Both the position numbers and the translations under genes were made by a program. A stretch of 64,000 nucleotides of DNA from Verrucomicrobiota bacterium (GTDB lineage: Bacteria > Verrucomicrobiota > Verrucomicrobiia > Limisphaerales > PALSA-1396), in the NCBI GenBank assembly GCA_016200005.1, contig JACQFP010000042.1, positions 1 to 64,000 on the forward strand. Direction: 5' to 3'. Positions within the stretch are counted from its first letter, which is position 1. Every line of letters starts with the position of its first letter. Shown piece by piece: positions 45,808 through 53,971 of this stretch. The notes beneath the pieces were generated by a model, which saw only the letters and a list, made by a program, of their open reading frames with translations, did not search any database and had not been told where the DNA came from.

Positions 45808-48384
45808 TTAGAACACATACAAAAACTCATTCGCGCTGAACAGGGCGCGACAAAATATCGACAGTCCGCTTTCCTTGATTAACTTCACCGAAGCCGCAAC
45901 CTCGCTCTTCGTTGATTCGCGACCGAACGCAAGCCAGAATGCTCTTCGCGCCTGCGCCTTCGGATCATTGCCGGCTTCCTGCTTCAGACGCTCCGCAAAA
46001 AATCCCGACTGCTGGAGCATGAACGAACTGTTCAACAGGTTAAGCGCCTGCAAGGGCGTGGTGGACGCGTTTCGTTTGGGCGCAATCTGTCCGGCGTCCG
46101 GGCAATCAAACGCGCCGAAGGTATCGTCCAGTTGCATGCGCGGTTTGGATTGATAGACCATGCGCCGCCAATCGGCCGGCCCGAATTCCTTTTTCGAGTT
46201 ATAGACCTTCACGTAGTTGTCATTCGGTTCGAATAAATCAAAACCCGGCCCGCCCATTTTCAAATCAAGTTTGCCGCTCACCGAGAGAATGGCGTCGCGA
46301 ATCGGTTCGGCTTCCAGGCGCAGCGGCGGGAAACGCCAGAGCATTCGGTTCGACGCATCGATCGTCAACGCGTGGGGGTTGGGCTTGGTTGATTGTCGGT
46401 ACGTGCTGGAAAGCAAAATCAACCGGTGCATCGCCTTGAGACTCCAGCCGCGCGCCATGAATTCCGTGGCCAGCCAGTCGAGCAGTTCCGGGTTGCTCGG
46501 CTTGATTCCGTTCCGGCCAAAATCGCTTGGCGTGCCCACCAAACCCTCGCCGAAGTGATGTTGCCAGAGACGATTTACCATCACGCGGGCAGTCAATGGA
46601 TTCTGTGGATTGATGATCCAGCGCGCCAGGGCCAGGCGACGCTCAGTATCGGGCGCGTCCTCCGGCAATTCAATTCTCTTTCCGAATTCAGAGAGCGCGG
46701 CGGGCTTCACGGCTTCCCGCTTCTGCATTGGGTCACCGCGAAACAATCGATACGTCCTTTCCGGCTTGACGAATTTGCCGGCATAGACCTGCTGAAAGTC
46801 GGTCGACTGCTTGAGTTGCTTTTCAATCAGCTTGATCTGGTCGAGCAAACTCTGAAGCTCCTCTGCGGCACCAGCCGGCAGACCGTCGGCGGAATAATCC
46901 GACTGCGCCTTGGCGCCGGCTTTGTAGGGCCGTCGGTCATCGGAGGAGGCGACCAGTTTCCATTGGTCGGTTTGGGTCGCGACTTCGATTTTGTATTTCG
47001 TGGCCAGCCGGTCGGTGAATTTTTCCTCGCGGTCGCGCGCCCAAATAATTTTGTCGATGACAACGTGATCGGGCAGTTCAATTTGCACCCAGCCTTTACC
47101 CTGCTCGCTGGAAATCCAACTGCGACCATTGCCGTACTTTCCGTCGTTGATGTGTTCCAGCTTGTGCAGATCGGAACCAGCATAGGTGCCGGACGCGCTG
47201 GCCTTCGCGCCTTTCCCGGCCAGCGCCACGTTGCGCGGTTTTTCTTCGGCAGAGACAATTTCCAACTCGTCAATGCACGGCTCGCTGTCGGTGGTTTCCA
47301 AAATCGTAAAGCGCACGGACTTCGCCTCCACTGGCGCAAAGCGATCCACGTTCTTACGCGGATGGACTGGTGAACGGAGATAAGGGAATCGGTTCGTGGC
47401 CGGAGACGACTGGGAATCCGAAGCAACCGCAGATGTTTCGCTTGGCCACGAAGCTTGGATTTGCGCCAGTGATTCGAACCGCTCCAACTTTTTGCTCAAC
47501 TCCGCCAGCACCGGGCGCAGTTCATCCGCCGCCTTCACGCGTTGCTCGTAGTCCGGCGTGTGCAAAACCCTCTCGCCGTGCTGCACGCCGGCGAAGATCG
47601 CCTGCATCGCGTAGTAATCCGTCTGCGAAATCGGGTCGAACTTGTGATCGTGACAGCGCGCGCAGCCGACTGTCAGCCCGAGAAACGCGCTGCCCGTGGT
47701 TGAAACCATGTCATGCAATTCGTCGTTGCGTTGTTGCAGCGTCAGTTGGATGTCCGGACTCTTCACGCGGTCCCATGGTCCGCCGACGATGAACGCCGTG
47801 GCCTCGTCGCTGCCGAGCGTGTCGCCCGCGAGTTGTTCGAGAACGAACTGGTCGTAGGGTTTGTCTTCGTTGAAGGCACGAATGACATAGTCGCGATATG
47901 GCCAGGCATTGGGTCGTTGGAGGTTTGTCTCGAAACCGTCGCTCTCGGCGAAGCGCACCACATCGAGCCAGTGCCGTGCCCACCGTTCGCCATACCGCGG
48001 CGAAGCGAGCAATCGTTCCACCAGTTTCTCATAGGCATCGGAACTTTTATCCTGTACGAATTGATCTACGTCCTCCGGCGAGGGCGGCAGGCCGAGGACA
48101 TCGAAACTCAAGCGCCGGATCAACGTCACCCGATCCGCTTCCGGCGACGGCACGAGTTTGTTCTGTTCCAATTTTGCGAGGATGAAATTATCGATTTTGT
48201 TGCGTGGCCAATCCGTTTTCTTCACAGACGGAACTTGCGGTCGCACCGGCGCTTTGAAAGCCCAATGCTCGTTGGTTGCACCCCTGACTGATTCGAGTTC
48301 CGCACCGCTCGAACGCACGACCAAACAGCCCGCGACGATAACTGTAATCAAAAACGCGGTTTCAAGTTGGCGTGCAGAATACAT
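45808..48384 (-). CDS. DUF1549/DUF1553 (PSD1-type) protein with inserted F5/8C-like domain
   Basis: An 858-residue exported protein with an N-terminal signal anchor (AFLITVIVAGCLVVRSSG). DUF1549 (about 60-270) has FILAKLEQNKLVPSPEADR, SPRYGERWARHWLDVVRFAE and the single heme-like motif CARCHDHKFDPISQTDYYA. A discoidin (F5/8 type C)-like domain is inserted at about 360-490 (WISSEQGKGWVQIELPD). DUF1553 follows (about 590-850) with ARVMVNRLWQHHFGEGLV and NPELLDWLATEF. The CxxCH could bind covalent heme. It pairs with the DUF1501 gene, as is usual, in an operon of unknown catabolic role. Confidence 0.93.
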   Translation of the reverse strand: MYSARQLETAFLITVIVAGCLVVRSSGAELESVRGATNEHWAFKAPVRPQVPSVKKTDWPRNKIDNFILAKLEQNKLVPSPEADRVTLIRRLSFDVLGLPPSPEDVDQFVQDKSSDAYEKLVERLLASPRYGERWARHWLDVVRFAESDGFETNLQRPNAWPYRDYVIRAFNEDKPYDQFVLEQLAGDTLGSDEATAFIVGGPWDRVKSPDIQLTLQQRNDELHDMVSTTGSAFLGLTVGCARCHDHKFDPISQTDYYAMQAIFAGVQHGERVLHTPDYEQRVKAADELRPVLAELSKKLERFESLAQIQASWPSETSAVASDSQSSPATNRFPYLRSPVHPRKNVDRFAPVEAKSVRFTILETTDSEPCIDELEIVSAEEKPRNVALAGKGAKASASGTYAGSDLHKLEHINDGKYGNGRSWISSEQGKGWVQIELPDHVVIDKIIWARDREEKFTDRLATKYKIEVATQTDQWKLVASSDDRRPYKAGAKAQSDYSADGLPAGAAEELQSLLDQIKLIEKQLKQSTDFQQVYAGKFVKPERTYRLFRGDPMQKREAVKPAALSEFGKRIELPEDAPDTERRLALARWIINPQNPLTARVMVNRLWQHHFGEGLVGTPSDFGRNGIKPSNPELLDWLATEFMARGWSLKAMHRLILLSSTYRQSTKPNPHALTIDASNRMLWRFPPLRLEAEPIRDAILSVSGKLDLKMGGPGFDLFEPNDNYVKVYNSKKEFGPADWRRMVYQSKPRMQLDDTFGAFDCPDAGQIAPKRNASTTPLQALNLLNSSFMLQQSGFFAERLKQEAGNDPKAQARRAFWLAFGRESTKSEVAASVKLIKESGLSIFCRALFSANEFLYVF

Positions 48385-48420
48385 CGATTCAAAACGTTCA
48401 ATTGATGCGGCTACTTGGCT

Positions 48421-48699
48421 CTAGTACGTGTCACCGAAAACCGACGGGATTTCCCGCACTACGACGCGCAAGCTCAAGCCTCGTTGCCGTAACTGCCGGT
48501 CAAGCTGTTCATCGCTCCCCTTCGGGTTGGCCAGCAATTGCTCGACCTCTTGTCGCCACTCGGCGAAGCGCCCGGCGTGAGGGTGACGCGGATCTGTCCA
48601 ATGCCGAACCAAACGGGCGCGCGTTTCCGGGTGCTGCCAGAGCATTCGCCCGTAATAGAGCTTGGCGTAGTCCGAGTATAAAATTCCGTTCTGCGGCAT
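48421..48699 (-). CDS. Small protein of unknown function
   Basis: A 92-residue protein starting at ATG 48699 (MPQNGILYSDYAKLYYG). A TTG 48735 start is the alternative. It is rich in Arg and aromatic residues (RHWTDPRHPHAGRFAEWRQE), with no recognised domain. It follows the nucleotidyltransferase-like gene by 42 bases and could be its partner. No promoter of its own is visible. Confidence 0.5.
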   Translation of the reverse strand: MPQNGILYSDYAKLYYGRMLWQHPETRARLVRHWTDPRHPHAGRFAEWRQEVEQLLANPKGSDEQLDRQLRQRGLSLRVVVREIPSVFGDTY

Positions 48700-48741
48700 G
48701 GTAGGATCATTACTATGATTTGGCTTCCGGTTCAACTGCGA

Positions 48742-49197
48742 TTATCTGTCGATCAACCCAATGGCCAACGCCCACTCGTGATGCTTAAGGTCGCGGGGTT
48801 CATTGCGGCGCAATTTGGGTACGAGTAAATCCGCCGGTCGCGGAACGATGAGAGTGAGATTTCCGTGCTTTTGAGTTTCTGCCCGTTGTTTCCAGCCAGC
48901 CGGCAATTCGTTCAGCACAGAGTCGGGCATCAAGTTCACGTGCCAACCGTGTTGCTTCTCAAATTCACTACCGATGAGGCAGTCGTAACAACGACGGGCA
49001 ATCTCATCGCTGTCGGTGATTGGATCAACATCCATGCTGGCTTCAGGAAGTTCGGTGTTGATCCCGCGATGATGCGCATGCCAAAGAAGTGCGGCGGAAC
49101 CGATCAAAATCATCGTGCCGGGCTGTTCGAGACTTAGGGACAGATCCATGATCCATTCCGCAACTTGTTTCCCGCTTCTTAATTCTCGCCTGGGCAT
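48742..49197 (-). CDS. Nucleotidyltransferase-like protein (DUF6036 type)
   Basis: A 151-residue protein with GTMILIGSAALLWHAHHRG, the nucleotidyltransferase-fold glycine motif, followed by an acidic site SMDVDPITD and the later LTLIVPRPADLLVPKL. The pattern fits small DUF6036/MNT-like nucleotidyltransferases, several of which act in toxin-antitoxin pairs. ATG 49197 follows an AAAGGA ribosome site. It lies 27 bases downstream of the nuoN stop and may be read from the nuo transcript. Confidence 0.7.
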   Translation of the reverse strand: MPRRELRSGKQVAEWIMDLSLSLEQPGTMILIGSAALLWHAHHRGINTELPEASMDVDPITDSDEIARRCYDCLIGSEFEKQHGWHVNLMPDSVLNELPAGWKQRAETQKHGNLTLIVPRPADLLVPKLRRNEPRDLKHHEWALAIGLIDR

Positions 49198-49224
49198 TGC
49201 TGATATCCTTTGGTGGATTCCTTC

Positions 49225-50703
49225 TTAGTACCCGACAGACTTGATCGCCGCCAGCAACCTTTCCAAAACCAGATTCGGTGCGGCGCCCAACACCAACACC
49301 CCCAGCGCCAGCAAGCCCAAAGCCACTTTGCTCGACAACGGCGTGCGAATGGCCGGCGCATTGGACGGCGCGTCCACCACGTAAATCTGCTTGAGCACTT
49401 GCAGATAGTAGTAAAGCGACACTGCGCTCATCGCGATGGCGAACGCGACCAGCCAAAGCAGGCCGAGATTTTTCGGGTCGGTGCCAATCGCAGCCGTGAA
49501 AAGATAGAACTTTCCAAAGAATCCGGCCAGCGGGGGAATCCCTGCCAGCGACAACATGAAAATCATCATGCAGAAGGAAATTAATGGCGCGCGCCGACTC
49601 AAACCGGCAAAGTCAGAGAGACTGTCGCCGCCAGCTTTTTCCTGCACCACTGAGACGACACCGAAAGCGCCAATGGTCGTCAACCCGTAGGTCGCGGCGT
49701 AATAGAGCAGCGAGGCGAACCCCTGCTCCCCGTGGACCATCACGCCGAGCAACATGTAGCCCGCGTGAGCGATGGCCGAGTACGCGAGCAGACGTTTCAC
49801 GCTGCTCTGCACGATCGCCACCAGATTGCCCAGCAACATCGAACCAGCCGCCAGAATCGCCAGCACCGGCACCCAGCCGGACTCGTAATGACGCCAGTTG
49901 CCGCTCCCCTCCGCACCGGTGAAACCCAGCATCATCACTTTGGCGAGAATGAAAAAGCTGGCCACCTTGGAACCCGACGCGATGAACGCCGCGCTCGGCG
50001 TCGGCGCGCCTTGATACGCGTCCGGCGCCCAGAGATGAAACGGCACCGCCGCAATTTTGAAACCGAACCCGATGACCGTCATCACAATCGCCACAACCAG
50101 CAGCGGATCAAGTGCAGTCCCCTTCAACTTTGCAGCGAGCTGGATCAAGTTGATTTCTCCCGTCAGCCCGTAAAGCAGACTCAACCCAAACAAGGTGAAC
50201 GCCGCCGCCATCCCGCCGAACAAAAAGTATTTCAGCGCGGCTTCGGCAGACTGGACGTTTTGCTTGTTGAAAGCCGTCAGGATATAGAGCGACAGGCTGG
50301 TCAGTTCGAGCGAGACGAAAATCATCAGCACATTTTCCGAACTGACCAGGAACATCATCCCGACCGTCGCCAGCAGCAGCAGTGCGAAGTATTCTCCCAC
50401 GTGATCGGTGAAATTGGTTTCAATCGAAATCAGCACCGTGAACACCGTCAGCACCAGCAAGGCCTGCTGCACGAGTTGTGTCAACGGGTCAACCACTAAC
50501 ATGCCGCTGCCGTTCAAGAAGTTTGCGTGCTGTTCCGTGGTGAACATCCAGAAGATTGCAGCGGCGCAACCAACACAAGAAATCAGCGCCGACAAAATCA
50601 TCCGATACTGGCGCGCCTCCGCGCGCATGATGCCCAAATCGACCGCCAGCACCGCCAGCGCCGCGATCACCAGGATGGTTTCCGGGATCGCCAGCTTGAG
50701 CAT
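49225..50703 (-). CDS. nuoN: NADH-quinone oxidoreductase subunit N
   Basis: A 492-residue antiporter-like subunit of complex I in the inner membrane, one of the proton-pumping modules. ATG 50703 (MLKLAIPETILVIAALAVL) is preferred. TTG 50727 overlapping the nuoM stop is possible. Key residues in the family pattern: FVSLELTSLSLYILTAFNK (Glu), LFGLSLLYGLTG, HLWAPDAYQGAPTP and RLLAYSAIAHAGYMLLG (Lys region). Length and helix number match E. coli NuoN. Last nuo gene in the order seen. Confidence 0.95.
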   Translation of the reverse strand: MLKLAIPETILVIAALAVLAVDLGIMRAEARQYRMILSALISCVGCAAAIFWMFTTEQHANFLNGSGMLVVDPLTQLVQQALLVLTVFTVLISIETNFTDHVGEYFALLLLATVGMMFLVSSENVLMIFVSLELTSLSLYILTAFNKQNVQSAEAALKYFLFGGMAAAFTLFGLSLLYGLTGEINLIQLAAKLKGTALDPLLVVAIVMTVIGFGFKIAAVPFHLWAPDAYQGAPTPSAAFIASGSKVASFFILAKVMMLGFTGAEGSGNWRHYESGWVPVLAILAAGSMLLGNLVAIVQSSVKRLLAYSAIAHAGYMLLGVMVHGEQGFASLLYYAATYGLTTIGAFGVVSVVQEKAGGDSLSDFAGLSRRAPLISFCMMIFMLSLAGIPPLAGFFGKFYLFTAAIGTDPKNLGLLWLVAFAIAMSAVSLYYYLQVLKQIYVVDAPSNAPAIRTPLSSKVALGLLALGVLVLGAAPNLVLERLLAAIKSVGY

Positions 50704-50723
50704 TTCAAGATAACTTACCCCGC

Positions 50724-52271
50724 TCAAAACAAACCTCCCTTCCGCAAACCCTCGAACAACGGCGAGCTAAAACTCGGCACAATCAAATCCAACAACAAGC
50801 GCGGGTAAAGCCCGATGACCAACGACGTGGCGATCAAAATAACCGCACCAATCCGCTCGGGAATTGAGATTGGCTCTCGTTCGTGTTGCCCCTCTCCCGG
50901 CCTATCGGCCACCCTCTCCCCCTTCGATGGGGAGAGGGACGGGGTGAGGGGGTTCGCCGGTTCGCCAAAAAAAGCCTTTTGTAAAACACGCAGCGTGTAA
51001 GCCACACCAACCAGAATCCCGACGCCAGCCAAAACCGCGAATGTTGGGAATGCCTGCCACGCGCCGATGAGCACCTGCAACTCCGCCACAAATCCGCTGA
51101 ACCCCGGCAAACCCATCGATGCCACACTCGCCACGACAAACGTCATCGCGGCAAACGGCATCGCCTTCGCCAGATTCATCCCTTCCAACGCGGACAATTC
51201 CCGTGTGTGCGTCCGGTCGTAAACCATCCGCCCCACCACCGCGAACAGCAGACCCGCGATGATGCCGTGGGAAAACATCTGCAGCACCGCGCCGCTCAAG
51301 CCGATTTCGTTCAGCGTCACCAGCCCCAGCAACACAAACCCCATGTGACTCACGCTCGAATAACCGATGACAAATTTAAAATCCTTCTGCACCAGCGCCA
51401 CCATCGCGCCATAGACAATCCCGATGACCGCGAGCAAAGCGACTTCATTTCGCCACGCCACGAGCCCCAACGGAAACAGCGTCATCGCCACGCGCAAACA
51501 GCCGTAAGCGCCCAGCTTCATCACCACCCCCGCGAGCAACATCGACGCCGCCGTCGGCGCGGCTACGTGTCCGGTTGGCGCCCATGTGTGAAACGGCCAC
51601 AAACCCGCCAGAATCGCAAACCCCACGAACACCAAAGGGAACGCCCAGTATTGGAAATGTTCCGGGAACGGATACTTCGCCAGCTCCAGCAGACTCATCG
51701 TCTTCGACCCGGCGACGACAAAGGCCGCCACAATTCCGATCAGCACCATCGCGCTACCGACGAAGGAGTAGAGCGCCAGTTTCATCGCGCCGTATTCCTT
51801 GCGCGTCGAACCCCAGATCGCGATCAGAAAATATTTCGGAATGATCGCCAGTTCGTAAAAGACGAAGAGCAGGAACAGATCGAAACTGAGGAACACGCCA
51901 TAGACGCCACCGATGAGCGCGAGGTAAAACGCAAAGAACTCCTTCGCCCGATGCTCGATATTCCACGAAAATAATATCCCCACCACCGCCGCAATCCCGG
52001 TCAACAGAACGAGCGTCAAACTGATTCCATCCGCCGCGAGATGAAGCTCGATGCCAAGCGACGGAATCCACGCAATGTGGGTGACAGTTTCAATCTGTGC
52101 CCGCAACTCCAGGGGCTTTTGAAGTTGTGCAACAATGCCTGCCAGCGCGATCAGAAATCCTGCGACCGCCGTCAGCAACGCAACCCACCGCGCCGCCGAC
52201 GCATTGCCCTTCGGCAGGAGCATCAGCACCAGCACGCCAAGAAATGAAATGTAAATTGTCCAGGCTAACAT
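50724..52271 (-). CDS. nuoM: NADH-quinone oxidoreductase subunit M, first copy
   Basis: A 515-residue antiporter-like complex I subunit. Signatures are FVFYELAIIPKYFLIAIWG, LWPFHTWAPTGHVAAPTAASMLLAGVVMK and DFKFVIGYSSVSHMGFVLLGL. Near the C-terminus residues about 440-461 (NPLTPSLSPSKGERVADRPG) are encoded by a palindromic type A element (50889-50952) and have no counterpart in normal NuoM. Two helices follow, so the insert sits in a loop. A second NuoM-like gene precedes it, making this a two-NuoM complex I. Confidence 0.92.
   Translation of the reverse strand: MLAWTIYISFLGVLVLMLLPKGNASAARWVALLTAVAGFLIALAGIVAQLQKPLELRAQIETVTHIAWIPSLGIELHLAADGISLTLVLLTGIAAVVGILFSWNIEHRAKEFFAFYLALIGGVYGVFLSFDLFLLFVFYELAIIPKYFLIAIWGSTRKEYGAMKLALYSFVGSAMVLIGIVAAFVVAGSKTMSLLELAKYPFPEHFQYWAFPLVFVGFAILAGLWPFHTWAPTGHVAAPTAASMLLAGVVMKLGAYGCLRVAMTLFPLGLVAWRNEVALLAVIGIVYGAMVALVQKDFKFVIGYSSVSHMGFVLLGLVTLNEIGLSGAVLQMFSHGIIAGLLFAVVGRMVYDRTHTRELSALEGMNLAKAMPFAAMTFVVASVASMGLPGFSGFVAELQVLIGAWQAFPTFAVLAGVGILVGVAYTLRVLQKAFFGEPANPLTPSLSPSKGERVADRPGEGQHEREPISIPERIGAVILIATSLVIGLYPRLLLDLIVPSFSSPLFEGLRKGGLF
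50889..50952. repeat. Palindromic element type A inserted in nuoM
   Basis: The inner stem CCCTCTCCCC to GGGGAGAGGG spans 50912-50938. Outer arms are CCCCTCTCCC on the left and GGTGAGGGGG on the right. The same family is found at 2238-2299 and 12869-13014. The nuoM frame stays open and the insert adds about 21 residues to the protein. Confidence 0.9.
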
Positions 52272-52300
52272 ATTCAGATCGCCGACAGTGTAAACCTTTC

Positions 52301-52393
52301 AACGCAAAGGACGCGGAGAGTGCGGAGAGGCGCAGAGATTTTGAGAATGGACATTCTCTGCGTCCCTCTGCGTTCTCCAGTCTTCTCTGCGTT
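52301..52393. repeat. Palindromic low-complexity repeat between the two nuoM genes
   Basis: The left half is built of AACGCAAAGGACGCGGAGAG-type units and the right half of CTCTGCGTCCCTCTGCGTTC-type units, complementary over most of 38 bases with gaps. The centre is a perfect hairpin, GAATG GA CATTC. It fills the only sizeable spacer in nuoL-M-M-N and could act as an mRNA-stabilising or processing structure. Confidence 0.75.
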
Positions 52394-52414
52394 AAAATTG
52401 GCTTTCATCCGCAG

Positions 52415-53971
52415 TCAAAACTTCAATTGCTCCACCATCTGCACGACGGTGCTGTTGATGACGCCGAGCACCAGTTGCGGCCACAACCCCAGCACGAACA
52501 TCAGCGCGATGGGTATCGCCACCAGCACGCGTTCGCCCAGCGTCAGGTCGGGCAGCTTCGACCATTTTTCATTCAGCGGCCCGTTGAAGACGCGTTGCAA
52601 AATCGTGAGGATGAAAATCGCCGTGACCAGCAGGCCGATCACCGACAGCGCTGCCGCCCACGGTGCGAGCGGAAACACGCCTTTGAATATCAGGAATTCG
52701 CCGATGAACCCGTTCAGCCCCGGCAGTCCGAGCGACGAAAACAGCGCGATCCCCATCAATCCACAATACACCGGCGCGACTTTGCGCACGCCGCCGAAGT
52801 CGTTCAACCCACGCGGACCGCCACTGCGTTGTTCGAGGAAGCCCACGAACATGAACAGCGTCGCCGCCGTGAGTCCGTGATTGAACATTTGCAGGAATAC
52901 GCCGTTGAGCGCCGCGGCTTTCTCGGTCGCCAGCGCCGCGTCGTTGCCAGTGAACTTCGCCACTGCAAAAATGGCCAGCAGACAATAGCCAAGGTGGTTG
53001 ATTGATGAATAGGCGAGCATCCGTTTCAAATCCTTTTGCGCGAACGCAGCGCAGGCTGAGAAGATGATGGTGATCACCGCCAGCCAGAGCAGCGGCGTCA
53101 GAATCATTCGCATTTGTTCGGGAAACAGCGGGAGCAACAGCCGCAGAAAACCATAGACACCCATCTTGGACATCAGACCCGTGAGCAGCATCGTCACCGG
53201 CGTGGGCGCTTCGGCGTAGGTCGCCGGCAGCCAGGTGTGAAATGGCATCAGCGGCACTTTGACGGCAAGCCCAAGGAGCACACCGCCGAAAATGACCAAT
53301 GGCAATTGTTCCCGCGTCAATCCGTACCAACCCAGTTTGGCATTCAGTGCCGACGCCAGTTCACCCGTTCGCGCCAGTTCGGCCAGCCGGATAAAATCGA
53401 ACGTGCCCGTGGCCAGATAAATTCCTAGAAACGCCAGCAACATCGCCACGCTGCCGGCCATGGTGTAAATGAAGAACTGCGTTGCCGCCGGAGCGCGTTG
53501 CGGTCCGCCCCAAAGCCGCACGAGGAAAAACGCCGGGATCAAACTCAACTCCCAGAAAATGAACCAATGAAAAAAATTCAGCGCCGTGAAAGTGCCAAAC
53601 AATCCCGCTTGGAGTAAGAGAACCAACCCATGATAAAGTCCGACTCGACCGCGGATGCACCCCGATGACAAAATAGCAATCGGAGTAACAATTGCAGTGA
53701 GCAAGACCATCAGAAGACCCAAGCCATCTATGCCGAGGAAATAATGCACTCCCAATGACGGAATCCATTCATGTCGTTCAATGAACTGAATCTCACCAGA
53801 TGCCGAGTCAAAATGTTTCCAGAGGATCCAAACAAACATCAGCGGTAACAGACTGAAAATCACACCGAAACGTCGCGCAAGATGTTTGAGACGATCATCG
53901 ATCCCGATGACCATCAACCCGCCGAGAAGCGGGAGCAGGGTTAGCACAGTGAGTATCGGAGGGCTACTCAC
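52415..53971 (-). CDS. nuoM: NADH-quinone oxidoreductase subunit M, second copy
   Basis: A 518-residue NuoM-like antiporter subunit. GTG 53971 overlaps the nuoL stop in a GTGA, and family alignment by eye supports it (PPILTVLTLLPLLGGLMVI). Signatures: FIFWELSLIPAFFLVRLWGGP, MPFHTWLPATYAEAPTPVTMLLTGLMSKMG and DLKRMLAYSSINHLGYCLLAI. It differs throughout from the copy at 50724, so it is an old paralogue. Two NuoM subunits are the mark of the 2M-type complex I, thought to pump extra protons. Confidence 0.92.
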   Translation of the reverse strand: MSSPPILTVLTLLPLLGGLMVIGIDDRLKHLARRFGVIFSLLPLMFVWILWKHFDSASGEIQFIERHEWIPSLGVHYFLGIDGLGLLMVLLTAIVTPIAILSSGCIRGRVGLYHGLVLLLQAGLFGTFTALNFFHWFIFWELSLIPAFFLVRLWGGPQRAPAATQFFIYTMAGSVAMLLAFLGIYLATGTFDFIRLAELARTGELASALNAKLGWYGLTREQLPLVIFGGVLLGLAVKVPLMPFHTWLPATYAEAPTPVTMLLTGLMSKMGVYGFLRLLLPLFPEQMRMILTPLLWLAVITIIFSACAAFAQKDLKRMLAYSSINHLGYCLLAIFAVAKFTGNDAALATEKAAALNGVFLQMFNHGLTAATLFMFVGFLEQRSGGPRGLNDFGGVRKVAPVYCGLMGIALFSSLGLPGLNGFIGEFLIFKGVFPLAPWAAALSVIGLLVTAIFILTILQRVFNGPLNEKWSKLPDLTLGERVLVAIPIALMFVLGLWPQLVLGVINSTVVQMVEQLKF

